Assembly (NCBI RefSeq): GCF_046541315.1 | Contig: NZ_JBKHDN010000027.1 | Coordinates: 1 to 20,230 of the forward strand | From: Lamprobacter sp046541315 | Lineage (GTDB): Bacteria; Pseudomonadota; Gammaproteobacteria; Chromatiales; Chromatiaceae | DNA length: 20,230 nucleotides | Direction of reading: 5' to 3' | In this document: in pieces, positions 1 through 6,591 of the stretch | Numbering within the stretch: the first letter of the stretch is position 1 | Layout: the number at the start of each line of letters is the position of its first letter | Program-made: the position numbers and the translations under genes | Notes under the pieces: generated by a model | What the model was told of the DNA's origin: nothing | Databases searched by the model: none | What the model saw: the letters and a program-made list of their open reading frames with translations, nothing else

Positions 1-2
1 AG

Positions 3-119
3 AATCCCAATGCCCCGGAGGCGGCCCCGCTGCGTGACCCCGAGGAGATCATCGATACCATGCTGGCGCGGGATGCGGAGACGGCGGCGATCTTGGAGAA
101 GATCAGGAGGTTGTTGTGA
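3..119 (+). CDS. hsdM: Type I restriction-modification methylase subunit HsdM, C-terminal end only
   Basis: This is the last 38 codons of an open frame that enters from the left edge and stops with TGA. The peptide is charged and helical, with a run Pro-Glu-Glu-Ile-Ile-Asp-Thr-Met-Leu and an ending Ile-Leu-Glu-Lys-Ile-Arg-Arg-Leu-Leu. This resembles the C-terminal tail of HsdM subunits, which contacts HsdS. The catalytic methyltransferase part lies outside the window. The stop overlaps the GTG start of hsdS (GTGA), the usual translational coupling of M and S. The assignment rests mainly on position in front of hsdS and on the style of the tail, because no diagnostic motif is inside the window. 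Confidence 0.75.
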   Translation, partial: NPNAPEAAPLRDPEEIIDTMLARDAETAAILEKIRRLL

Positions 120-1345
120 AGGCGGGGTGGGAGGTTGCCGAGCTTGCTCAGGTTTCAGCGGTCTTTACAGATGGCGATTGGATCGAAACGAAGGACCAGG
201 CACCGGAGGGTATCCGCTTAGTACAGACCGGTAACATTGGTAGCGGTATTTTTAAGGACCGTAGAGAGAAAGCGCGCTATATCGATACAGCAACTTTCGA
301 GCGATTGAATTGCACGGAAGTCCTGCCTGGCGACTGCCTGGTTTCTCGACTGCCCGACCCTGTTGGTAGGGCTTGCCTCGTACCCCAGGCCGAAGAAAAG
401 ATGGTGACCGCAGTAGACTGCACGATCATTCGTCCAGATAAGCGTAAGCTCGACCCGCGATTTCTTGTCTACTACACTGCATCACATAATTATCTCAAGG
501 ACATTGACGAACAGTGTACAGGGACGACGCGTAAGCGCATCAGCCGCAAGAATCTAGGAAAGATACCAATCCCACTCCCCTCACTCGAAGAACAAAAGCA
601 AATCGTCGCCATTCTGGACGAGGCGTTCGAGTGTCTGGATCGCGCCCGTGCGAATGTGGAAGCGAATTTGGAGGATGCGCGAGCCTTCACTAAGGCGGAG
701 ATAGATAATCTCTTTAATAAAGGAGGTAAAGGTTTATCGATGCGTAAGTTTTCTGAAATTACCGCAGATACACTGATAGGTTTGGTTCGTGGAAAAAAGG
801 AGCAGGGTCCGGGTAAAAATTATGCCTATGTAAAAATGAATAACATCTCGAACCACGACAGTTTCGATGGAAGCGACGTTTCTAGAGTTGAATGCACGGC
901 TGAAGAGTTTGGGCGCTTTTGTCTTCTCCCAGGTGACTTTTTATTTAACACAAGAAATAGCAAAGAGCTTGTCGGTAAGTCATGCGTTTATGAGGGACAG
1001 CTTAGCCAAGAATTGGTATTTAACAACAATATCATGCGGGTCAGATTCATGCAGGGAATCGAAGCACGGTTTGTCGCTTTGGCGTTTCGATCCCGGTTTG
1101 TCAAAAAACAATTAGAGCGAATGAAGAGCGGCACTACCAGTGTCGTCGCAATATATCATAAATCACTAAAAAATCTTGAAATATTGCTTCCTAGCCACAA
1201 AGAACAGCTTCGAGTAGTCGCTCAATTCAGTCAATTGGATACAATGACAGAAGATGTTCGCAATTCTTATCTGTTGCAAGTCGCTGACCTCGCCGACCTC
1301 CGCCAATCCCTTCTCCAAAAAGCCTTCGCCGGTGAGTTGACATGA
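116..1345 (+). CDS. hsdS: Type I restriction-modification specificity subunit HsdS
   Basis: The protein has 409 residues, near the usual 400-450. HsdS binds the two halves of the recognition site and positions HsdM, and HsdR where present. The layout is canonical: target-recognition domain 1 (about 1-155), a central conserved helix beginning Pro-Leu-Pro-Ser-Leu-Glu-Glu-Gln-Lys-Gln (about 153-205), target-recognition domain 2 (about 210-360), and a distal helix ending Ser-Leu-Leu-Gln-Lys-Ala-Phe-Ala-Gly-Glu-Leu, a typical HsdS terminus. The GTG start is chosen because it overlaps the hsdM stop and precedes the domain directly. Domain 2 is encoded by much AT-richer DNA than domain 1 (23 of 60 G+C at 781-840 against 36 of 60 at 601-660). 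An AGGAGG at 721-726 precedes an in-frame ATG at 740, which could also yield a half-size product. Confidence 0.95.
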   Translation: MKAGWEVAELAQVSAVFTDGDWIETKDQAPEGIRLVQTGNIGSGIFKDRREKARYIDTATFERLNCTEVLPGDCLVSRLPDPVGRACLVPQAEEKMVTAVDCTIIRPDKRKLDPRFLVYYTASHNYLKDIDEQCTGTTRKRISRKNLGKIPIPLPSLEEQKQIVAILDEAFECLDRARANVEANLEDARAFTKAEIDNLFNKGGKGLSMRKFSEITADTLIGLVRGKKEQGPGKNYAYVKMNNISNHDSFDGSDVSRVECTAEEFGRFCLLPGDFLFNTRNSKELVGKSCVYEGQLSQELVFNNNIMRVRFMQGIEARFVALAFRSRFVKKQLERMKSGTTSVVAIYHKSLKNLEILLPSHKEQLRVVAQFSQLDTMTEDVRNSYLLQVADLADLRQSLLQKAFAGELT

Positions 1346-1404
1346 AGCGAGTAGACCATTTGCTTGATCTTAGAAACCTCGGCGAGTTGCCTTCGCATCC
1401 TTAA
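1342..1404 (+). CDS. Possible 20-codon leftover open frame after hsdS
   Basis: An ATG overlaps the hsdS stop as ATGA and opens a 20-codon frame ending in TAA, reading Met-Lys-Arg-Val-Asp-His-Leu-Leu-Asp-Leu and then a short tail. The coupled start looks like that of a real downstream gene. It may be the beginning of a gene cut off when the small-gene cassette arrived. No homology can be claimed, and the frame could be chance. Confidence 0.2.
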   Translation: MKRVDHLLDLRNLGELPSHP

Positions 1405-1434
1405 CCTGTTCGGCAACCAAAGGGAGAACGCGCC

Positions 1435-1695
1435 ATGATGAAGATTGACAAGCAGGACATTGGCCATCTGTTGTTGCTCGACTATCTGGCATCGCTGCAC
1501 TCAGCGCGGGAGAATCTGCGATTATTCGAGCGCAAATATCAAACTTCTCTGGAAGAGTTTTCGACTGCGCTCAAAACCAACGATCAGGAAGACTTCGAGG
1601 CGTGGGACGATTATATGGAATGGAGGGCGTATCAACGAGTCTCCGAGGACTTGAGTCAGAAGAGCATCCGCAACAGCCCAAGTAAACACCGATGA
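1435..1695 (+). CDS. Small acidic helical protein, possible toxin-antitoxin partner
   Basis: The protein has 86 residues and is predicted helical and amphipathic. Its core is Leu-Leu-Leu-Leu-Asp-Tyr-Leu-Ala-Ser-Leu-His-Ser-Ala-Arg (about 12-25), followed by Leu-Phe-Glu-Arg-Lys-Tyr. A second stretch, Phe-Glu-Ala-Trp-Asp-Asp-Tyr-Met-Glu-Trp (about 54-63), follows. Small proteins of this appearance are common beside toxin-antitoxin genes in cyanobacteria and purple bacteria, but I cannot give it a family name. AGGGAG lies eight bases before the ATG, and a second ATG follows at once at 1438. Its stop overlaps the next gene's start (ATGA), so the two are probably co-translated. Function unknown; antitoxin-like by context only. 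Confidence 0.7.
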   Translation: MMKIDKQDIGHLLLLDYLASLHSARENLRLFERKYQTSLEEFSTALKTNDQEDFEAWDDYMEWRAYQRVSEDLSQKSIRNSPSKHR

Positions 1696-1910
1696 TACCC
1701 GAGCAAATCACGAATGCAGTGAAACAGATCGCTGAGGCGGCACAACCTGAGCAAATCCTGCTCTTTGGCTCCCACGAGCGCGGCGAGGCGCATGACGATT
1801 CCGATCTCGACCTGCTCGTCTATTCAAGGTCGGACGTCGACCGCTGGGGCCATCAACCCGGCAGCGCCCTGTTCTGGGGGTTGCGTGAAGGCAAGGTCAT
1901 GTATGACTGA
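1692..1910 (+). CDS. Shortened MNT-type minimal nucleotidyltransferase
   Basis: The protein has 72 residues. The nucleotidyltransferase motif Gly-Ser-His-Glu-Arg-Gly-Glu with Asp-Asp-Ser-Asp-Leu-Asp is present at about 26-40, giving the two metal-binding aspartates. The C-terminus has the family's Gly-Ser-Ala-Leu-Phe-Trp-Gly-Leu-Arg-Glu-Gly-Lys-Val-Met-Tyr ending. MNT proteins are normally around 95-110 residues. Here the strand carrying the third acidic residue is missing: the sequence jumps from Leu-Asp-Leu-Leu-Val-Tyr straight to the Asp-Val-Asp-Arg-Trp-Gly region. An in-frame deletion of some 25-30 codons is the simplest reading. In MNT/HEPN toxin-antitoxin pairs the MNT protein AMPylates and silences a HEPN RNase, but no intact HEPN gene follows here. 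It overlaps both neighbouring genes and is probably inactive. Confidence 0.8.
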   Translation: MIPEQITNAVKQIAEAAQPEQILLFGSHERGEAHDDSDLDLLVYSRSDVDRWGHQPGSALFWGLREGKVMYD

Positions 1911-2088
1911 GCAAGGCCAGGGTGACTACACATGTGACCGTGAGCGTTGGCAGTCGGTCTATCGCGTCGATTCACTGGCGGATGCCATCGATGCCTGGAA
2001 GCAAGCGGGACAGGATGAACGCGTCCTTCTCCGCATGCTAAAAGCAGACCAGCTATTCCACATTCACATCAACTCAGGGATCAAATAG
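1903..2088 (+). CDS. Hypothetical 61-residue protein in the small-gene cassette
   Basis: The ATG lies eight bases inside the end of the MNT gene, the position where a HEPN partner normally starts. The first residues, Met-Thr-Glu-Gln-Gly-Gln-Gly-Asp-Tyr, resemble a HEPN beginning. The rest (Arg-Trp-Gln-Ser-Val-Tyr, Ala-Ile-Asp-Ala-Trp-Lys-Gln-Ala-Gly, Leu-Phe-His-Ile-His-Ile) does not show the HEPN Arg-x4-6-His motif. It may be a fusion of a HEPN start with another gene's end, or an unrelated small protein. It ends two bases before the next ATG. The family is not recognised. Confidence 0.5.
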   Translation: MTEQGQGDYTCDRERWQSVYRVDSLADAIDAWKQAGQDERVLLRMLKADQLFHIHINSGIK

Positions 2089-2090
2089 CG

Positions 2091-2261
2091 ATGCGAAACA
2101 TTGCGATTAACATCAAAGACGACCAGTTGGCTAAACAGGTGATTTGGTGGCTTGAGCATTTCAAGGAGGATGGCATTGAGATCATCTCTATTGAGGACTT
2201 AGAAGATCTGAAGGCGCTGCAACTCACACGCCAGGAAGCATCAGTCTCTTTCGAAGATTAG
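2091..2261 (+). CDS. Antitoxin-like small protein, cut short by an apparent amber codon
   Basis: The protein has 56 residues, beginning Met-Arg-Asn-Ile-Ala-Ile-Asn-Ile-Lys and carrying a helix Val-Ile-Trp-Trp-Leu-Glu-His-Phe-Lys. It ends Leu-Thr-Arg-Gln-Glu-Ala-Ser-Val-Ser-Phe-Glu-Asp. The pattern of a short strand, a helix, and a tail Ser-x-Ser-Phe-Glu-Asp-Tyr-Leu is familiar from small type II antitoxins that precede RelE-like toxins. The stop is TAG where the family would have Tyr. The same frame then continues Leu-Gln-Met-Ile-His-Glu-Asn-Gln-Pro-Thr-Arg-Gln-Asp-Val to a TAG at 2304-2306, directly abutting the DUF29 start. A Tyr-to-amber mutation is inferred. No toxin gene follows; DUF29 occupies that place. 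Confidence 0.6.
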   Translation: MRNIAINIKDDQLAKQVIWWLEHFKEDGIEIISIEDLEDLKALQLTRQEASVSFED

Positions 2262-2306
2262 CTACAAATGATTCACGAAAATCAGCCAACGCGGCAGGAC
2301 GTCTAG

Positions 2307-2822
2307 GTGACCAAGCTCACTCAACTCTACGATCAGGATTACACCGCCTGGACCGAGACCAACGCGGCCTTGCTGAAGGCCGGCCGCTTCGAGGCGCTCG
2401 ACATCGAACATTTGCTTGAGGAACTGAGCGAGATGGGCAAAAGCGAGCAGCGCAGCCTCGAAAGTCGCCTGCGGGTCTTGCTCGCTCACCTGCTGAAATG
2501 GCAATTTCACTATGCTCAGCTCTCCGAGCGCTGGCGCGAGTTCGATGGCCGCAGTTGGCGCAACACGATCGTTCATCAGCGCGCCGAATTGAAGCTCCTG
2601 TTGCGCAAGCATCCAGGCATGAAACGTCTCTGGACGGCCGCGCTTCAAGAAGCCTATGGCGACGCCCGAGAACTCGCGGCGGAGGAAAGTGGATTGCCCA
2701 TTGAGACCTTCCCATCGGCTTGCCCCTACAGCGATCAGGCTATCCTCGACACGGCGTTTTTGCCTCCCCACGAGCATCAAGGTCATCACGATCTCATCAG
2801 TGACAATGAGAGGGAGTGCTGA
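2307..2822 (+). CDS. DUF29 family protein
   Basis: The protein has 171 residues with a GTG start that directly follows the extended stop of the antitoxin-like gene. DUF29 hallmarks are visible: Leu-Tyr-Asp-Gln-Asp-Tyr-Thr-Ala-Trp (about 6-14), then Asp-Ile-Glu-His-Leu-Leu-Glu-Glu-Leu-Ser-Glu-Met-Gly (about 32-44), then Leu-Leu-Ala-His-Leu-Leu-Lys-Trp-Gln (about 58-66). The family's closing region Cys-Pro-Tyr-Ser with Phe-Leu-Pro also appears near the end. The family is mostly helical, cytoplasmic and of unknown function. It is often present in many copies in cyanobacteria and purple bacteria, and often close to mobile or toxin-antitoxin genes. The length is full for the family, with a polar tail of about 18 residues after the usual end. 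It looks intact. Confidence 0.85.
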   Translation: MTKLTQLYDQDYTAWTETNAALLKAGRFEALDIEHLLEELSEMGKSEQRSLESRLRVLLAHLLKWQFHYAQLSERWREFDGRSWRNTIVHQRAELKLLLRKHPGMKRLWTAALQEAYGDARELAAEESGLPIETFPSACPYSDQAILDTAFLPPHEHQGHHDLISDNEREC

Positions 2823-2824
2823 TC

Positions 2825-2855
2825 GGCAGCGCACTGTTCTGGGCGCTCCGTCAAG
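2825..2855 (+). repeat. Relic copy of an MNT gene 3' end (imperfect direct repeat of 1860-1890)
   Basis: These 31 bases match 1860-1890 at 26 positions. They translate as Gly-Ser-Ala-Leu-Phe-Trp-Ala-Leu-Arg-Gln, the conserved C-terminal motif of MNT nucleotidyltransferases. The similarity continues weakly to the GACTGAG at 2874-2880 (compare 1904-1910). It is a fragment with no start and decays after the motif. It shows that a second MNT gene once stood here, or that the segment between the two copies was inserted by recombination. Confidence 0.65.
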
Positions 2856-2889
2856 TTAGGCCGTTCTGAACACGACTGAGGGACAAGGC

Positions 2890-5251
2890 ATGTACACCGA
2901 AACGGAAGCCGACACCCGCGCCAACCGCATCGACCCGATCCTGGAAGCCGCCGGCTGGGGCGTCGTCCCCGGCGCGATGATCCGCCGCGAGGTCATCTGC
3001 CCCGGTCGCATCCAGGCCGGTGGCCGGCGCGGCAAGGGACTGGCCTGCGATTATGTGCTTGGTATACAAGGGGCACAAGCTGGCGACGTTGGAGGCCATG
3101 CGCGCCGGGGTGAGCGTCCGCGAGGGGATCGGTCAGGCCAAGGACTACGCGCAGCGGCTTGGCGCCCGGCTGGCGTTCGCCTCCAACGGACTCGGCTGGT
3201 ACCGGGTCGACCTGGCCACCGGCGAGGAAGGCGAACTCAGCCTGCCGTTCCCGACCCCGGACGACCTCTGGGCGCTGGTGTTCAGCGAGACGAACGCCTG
3301 GCGCGAGCGCTTCGGCGCGGTGCCATTCGAGACCGACGGCGGCAAGTGGGAGCCGCGCTACTACCAGCACCGGGCGATCACGGCGGTGTTGGAGGCGATT
3401 GCCCAGGGCACGCGGCGCATCTTGCTGACGCTGGCGACCGGCACCGGCAAGACCTCGATTGCGTTTCAGATCGCCTGGGTGCTGTTCCAGGCCAAGTGGA
3501 ACCTGAGCGGCGCGCCGAATCGGCGTCCGCGCATCCTGTTCCTGGCCGATCGCAACCTCCTCGCCGATCAAGCCTATAACGACTTCTCGGCCTTTCCGTC
3601 GGACGCCATCGCGCGCATCAATCCCGGATCGCTGCGCAAGAAAAGAGGCGTGCCGAAGAACGCGAGCCTGTTCTTCACCATCTTCCAGACCTTTATGACC
3701 GGCGACGGCGAGCCGGTGTTCACGGGCTATCCGCCGGACTTCTTCGACTTCATCATCATCGACGAGTGCCATCGCGGCGGCGCCAAGGATGAGAGCCAGT
3801 GGCGCGGCATCCTGGAGCATTTCTCCCCGGCGGTGCAGCTCGGGCTGACGGCAACCCCGAAGCGCCGGCAGAACGCCGATACCTACGCCTATTTCGGCGA
3901 GCCGGTCTACACCTATGCGCTGCGCGAGGGTATCGAGGACGGTTTCCTGACGCCGTTCAAGGTGCGACAGATGGCAAGCACCCTCGATGCCTATGTCTAC
4001 CATCCCGAGGATACAGTACTGGCCGGCGAGGTGGAGGTGGGCGATGTCTTCGACGAGGCCGACTTCAACAACCGGGTCATCATCCCCGAGCGCGAGCGCA
4101 GCCGGGTGCAAGAGTTCATGGGCCGGATCGATCCGCGCCAGAAGACGCTGGTGTTCTGCGCCACCCAGGAGCACGCGGCCCTGGTGCGCGATCTGATCAA
4201 TCAGCTCAAGACCAACCCGGAGCCGGACTACTGCCAGCGGGTGACCGCCAACGATGGCGAGGTCGGCGAGGCGCATTTGCGCCGTTTCCAGGACAACGAG
4301 AAGACGATTCCGACCATCCTCACCACCTCGCAGAAGCTCTCCACTGGCGTGAATGCCCGCAACATCCGCCATATCGTGCTGATGCGCCCGATCCGTTCCA
4401 TGATCGAGTTCAAGCAGATCATCGGGCGCGGCACGCGGGTGTTCGACGGCAAGGACTGCTTTACCATCTGGGATTTCGTCAAGGCTTACGAGCACTTCAA
4501 CGACCCGGAATGGGACGGCGAGCCACTGGCGCCCGACGCCGGCTGGCGCATGCGCGAGGATGCAGACGACCTGCCAGCAGACGACCTGTCCGGCGCGGAG
4601 GCTGACCGAGTGGCCGATGAGGCCGCTGGCTCGGGCGACGACGCTGCCGCTGCCGATGATCCCCCGCCCAAGGAGAAGCTCGTCATCCAGCTGGCGGATG
4701 GCAAAGCGCGCAAGATCGCCTACCTGGCGACGACGACCTATTGGAGCCCGGAGGGTAAGCCGATCTCAGCGACCGCGTTCCTGCAACGGCTGTTCGGCGA
4801 TTTGTCCGGGCTGGTGGCGGATGAGGACCAGCTACGCACGACCTGGAGCGACCCGGAGGCCCGTGAGCAGTTCATGGCACAGCTCGGCGATCGCGGCTAC
4901 GACCAGGACCGGCTCGATGACATCCGCCGGCTGGTGGATGTCCCCGACAGTGACCTCTACGACGTGCTGGGCTATGTGTTGTTCACGACGCCAACCAAGA
5001 CTCGGCATGACCGTGCCGAGCGCTTGCGGCAGGATGGGCTGGATGCGGTCGACGGTGAGCTGAAGGCGCTGCTGCTGAGCATCCTCAAGGCGTATGAGAG
5101 CGGCGGCGAGGCGGAGCTGGCAACGCTCAAGCTCGGGCAACTGCTGGTGGCGCGTTACGGCAGCGTGGGCGAGAGCAAGGCCAAGCTGGGCGAGTTGTCG
5201 CAGGTGAAGGCGCAGTTCGAGCAGATGCAGGCGGCGTTGTATGCGCAGTGA
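2890..5251 (+). pseudogene. hsdR: Type I restriction enzyme subunit HsdR, frameshifted
   Basis: Translation would start at ATG 2890, with GAGGGA six bases upstream. It runs correctly for 57 codons (to Cys-Asp-Tyr-Val-Leu) and then leaves the frame through one extra base near 3059-3061. The family sequence resumes in another frame as Val-Tyr-Lys-Gly-His-Lys-Leu-Ala-Thr-Leu-Glu and continues to 5251. Repaired, it would be about 787 residues, normal for EcoEI-like HsdR. The downstream frame holds the helicase motor: Walker A Thr-Gly-Thr-Gly-Lys-Thr, Asp-Glu-Cys-His, Gly-Leu-Thr-Ala-Thr-Pro, and Gln-Ile-Ile-Gly-Arg-Gly-Thr-Arg, then the HsdR C-terminal domain that binds the methylase. The nuclease motif Glu-Ala-Lys reads Glu-Ala-Met (ATG at 3098). 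If expressed from an internal start, the product would be an ATPase without nuclease. A sequencing error could explain the shift but not the Met. Confidence 0.85.
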
Positions 5252-5252
5252 T

Positions 5253-6002
5253 CTAACGAGGACCATCCGCGCGCAGCGAGAACTGCTCGAAGGGCGCCGA
5301 TGGCCACTGCTCGGGCAGGCGCCGAGGCCGGTTGCGGAGCCGGCCGTCACATAGCGGTGCGGGCTGGCATTGCTGCAGCACATAGTTGCGCACGCCGGCA
5401 TCGGCCAGTCGCTGCATCAGCGTTTGCAGGTAGGCGTCGTCATCGAGACCCGGCATGGGCGTGGTGCGAACCTCGAGCGCGATTCCGGCCTCGAGCAGCA
5501 ATCCCAAGCTCCGCCAAGCGGCTTCGCCGGAGCCGGAGATGCCGGTTACCTGGGGATAATCGTCCGGCAGCGCCTTGATATCGAGCCCCACCCAATCGAG
5601 CAACGGCAGCAGCTTGCGCAAGCGCTGGGGATAGGGTCCGCCGGTGTGCAGTCCAACCTTGAAGCCGAGCGCGCGCACGTCGGCCATCGCCTCGGCGAGT
5701 GCGGATTGCGCGGTCGGCTCGCCGCCGCTGAACACCACCGCATCGAGCAGGCCAAGGCGAGATCTCAGAAGTTCGAGCACCTCGGCCCAGGTGGGCGCAT
5801 CCCTCCCCTCCCCTTCAGGCGCAACGTCCAGCAGATGGCTGTTATGGCAATACCGGCAGCGCCAGGGGCAGCCCTGGCAGTAAACGACCGCCGCTAACTC
5901 CCCCGGATAATCGACGCTCGTCAGCGGCGTCAGTCCGCCGAGTCTAAGCGCATTGGCCGCAGGCTGGGTCTGAGGCTCGCGCTGATGCTTGATCATGGCC
6001 AA
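5253..6002 (-). CDS. nrdG: Anaerobic ribonucleotide reductase activating radical SAM protein
   Basis: The protein has 249 residues. It uses S-adenosylmethionine and a [4Fe-4S] cluster to place the glycyl radical on class III ribonucleotide reductase. The radical SAM motif Cys-Pro-Trp-Arg-Cys-Arg-Tyr-Cys-His-Asn lies at about 45-54 and Ser-Gly-Gly-Glu-Pro-Thr at 92-97. The start region Leu-Thr-Pro-Leu-Thr-Ser-Val-Asp-Tyr-Pro-Gly is typical of the longer NrdG form (NrdG2 type). An alternative start is the Met two codons in. It is the last gene of the nrdD operon, 40 bp after the small glycyl-radical gene, and converges on hsdR with one base between the stops. There is therefore no room for a terminator there. 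No Shine-Dalgarno sequence is evident. Confidence 0.93.
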   Translation of the reverse strand: MAMIKHQREPQTQPAANALRLGGLTPLTSVDYPGELAAVVYCQGCPWRCRYCHNSHLLDVAPEGEGRDAPTWAEVLELLRSRLGLLDAVVFSGGEPTAQSALAEAMADVRALGFKVGLHTGGPYPQRLRKLLPLLDWVGLDIKALPDDYPQVTGISGSGEAAWRSLGLLLEAGIALEVRTTPMPGLDDDAYLQTLMQRLADAGVRNYVLQQCQPAPLCDGRLRNRPRRLPEQWPSAPFEQFSLRADGPR

Positions 6003-6042
6003 AAGACGTCTTGCCCTTGTCCGAGCCTTATCCTAGGCGCGC

Positions 6043-6321
6043 TCAGGCGGCTTCGCGCCGAGACGCCCCGGAGCGTTGAATCGAATCCTGGCTCGCGTGC
6101 TGGCCGCAATGCCGATTCGCGTGCTGGCTCGACGGTTGATCCGAATCCGGGCGACCCGCCGGCCGCTCCTGAAAGTAGGTGCGCTCTTGATGCTCGGCCT
6201 GCTTGCCGCGATTGAAGGCCGAGACCGGCCGGTGATAGCCCATCACGCGGGTCCAGACCTCGCAGCGGGTGCGCTCTTCGTCGCGCAGCTCGATGGTCGG
6301 CTCGGTCGTTGTTTCAGTCAT
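6043..6321 (-). CDS. Separately encoded glycyl-radical domain of class III ribonucleotide reductase
   Basis: The protein has 92 residues. Residues 20-45 read Cys-Glu-Val-Trp-Thr-Arg-Val-Met-Gly-Tyr-His-Arg-Pro-Val, then Phe-Asn-Arg-Gly-Lys-Gln-Ala-Glu-His. This matches the loop that, in single-chain NrdD proteins, follows the zinc-binding cysteines and carries the radical glycine (here Gly28 in Arg-Val-Met-Gly-Tyr). The preceding nrdD frame ends without such a loop, so this small protein probably completes the enzyme in trans and is the substrate of NrdG, encoded next. After about residue 52 the sequence becomes polar, rich in Gln, Ser and Arg, and without recognisable pattern, so the functional part may be only the first half. 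Databases often label such proteins simply as anaerobic ribonucleotide reductase. Confidence 0.85.
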   Translation of the reverse strand: MTETTTEPTIELRDEERTRCEVWTRVMGYHRPVSAFNRGKQAEHQERTYFQERPAGRPDSDQPSSQHANRHCGQHASQDSIQRSGASRREAA

Positions 6322-6381
6322 TGGATGCTCCTGTCGATGTGGATGGCACGGCCGGCTTTCGGCCGCGTTAGCTCGTATGAG

Positions 6382-6562
6382 CTACTCGTTTGCTTCGTCG
6401 TTCTTCTGAGCCTGCAATCGCTCGATGTGGCAGCGGATGTCCTGGTCGCGGGACTGGCGGCGTCGATCGCCTGGATGGCGATCGCCGAGCCTCCACGGAT
6501 GGATTCACGGCGTCCGCCGGTCTCGCGACCAGGGCTTCCGCTTTCCTTGGCATCATGCTCAT
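6382..6562 (-). pseudogene. Possible small decayed gene between nrdD and the glycyl-radical gene
   Basis: An ATG at 6562 opens Met-Ser-Met-Met-Pro-Arg-Lys-Ala-Glu-Ala-Leu, then Asn-Pro-Ser-Val-Glu-Ala-Arg-Arg, which looks like a genuine beginning. It soon turns into a Pro/Arg/Ser-rich frame that ends at 6368. Another frame in the second half gives a natural-looking helix, Arg-Asp-Gln-Asp-Ile-Arg-Cys-His-Ile-Glu-Arg-Leu-Gln-Ala-Gln, stopping with TAG at 6384-6382. One or two small indels near 6460-6490 would join the two parts into a protein of about 60 residues. The remainder of 6322-6591 shows nothing else. Confidence 0.3.
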
Positions 6563-6591
6563 GGCTTGCGCCCCCGACCGTTCAGCAGCGC

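Noticed and set aside
2259..2261. The TAG as a pyrrolysine or suppressed codon.
   Set aside because: Nothing else in the window suggests amber recoding; a nonsense mutation fits the decaying surroundings.
3055..3065. Programmed frameshifting in hsdR.
   Set aside because: No slippery sequence, downstream structure or internal Shine-Dalgarno can be made out at the junction, and the nuclease residue is also lost, so mutation is simpler.
2993..4495. A 500-codon open frame on the - strand opposite hsdR.
   Set aside because: It mirrors the third-position GC pattern of hsdR, has no recognisable motif, and the + strand frame shows all helicase motifs.
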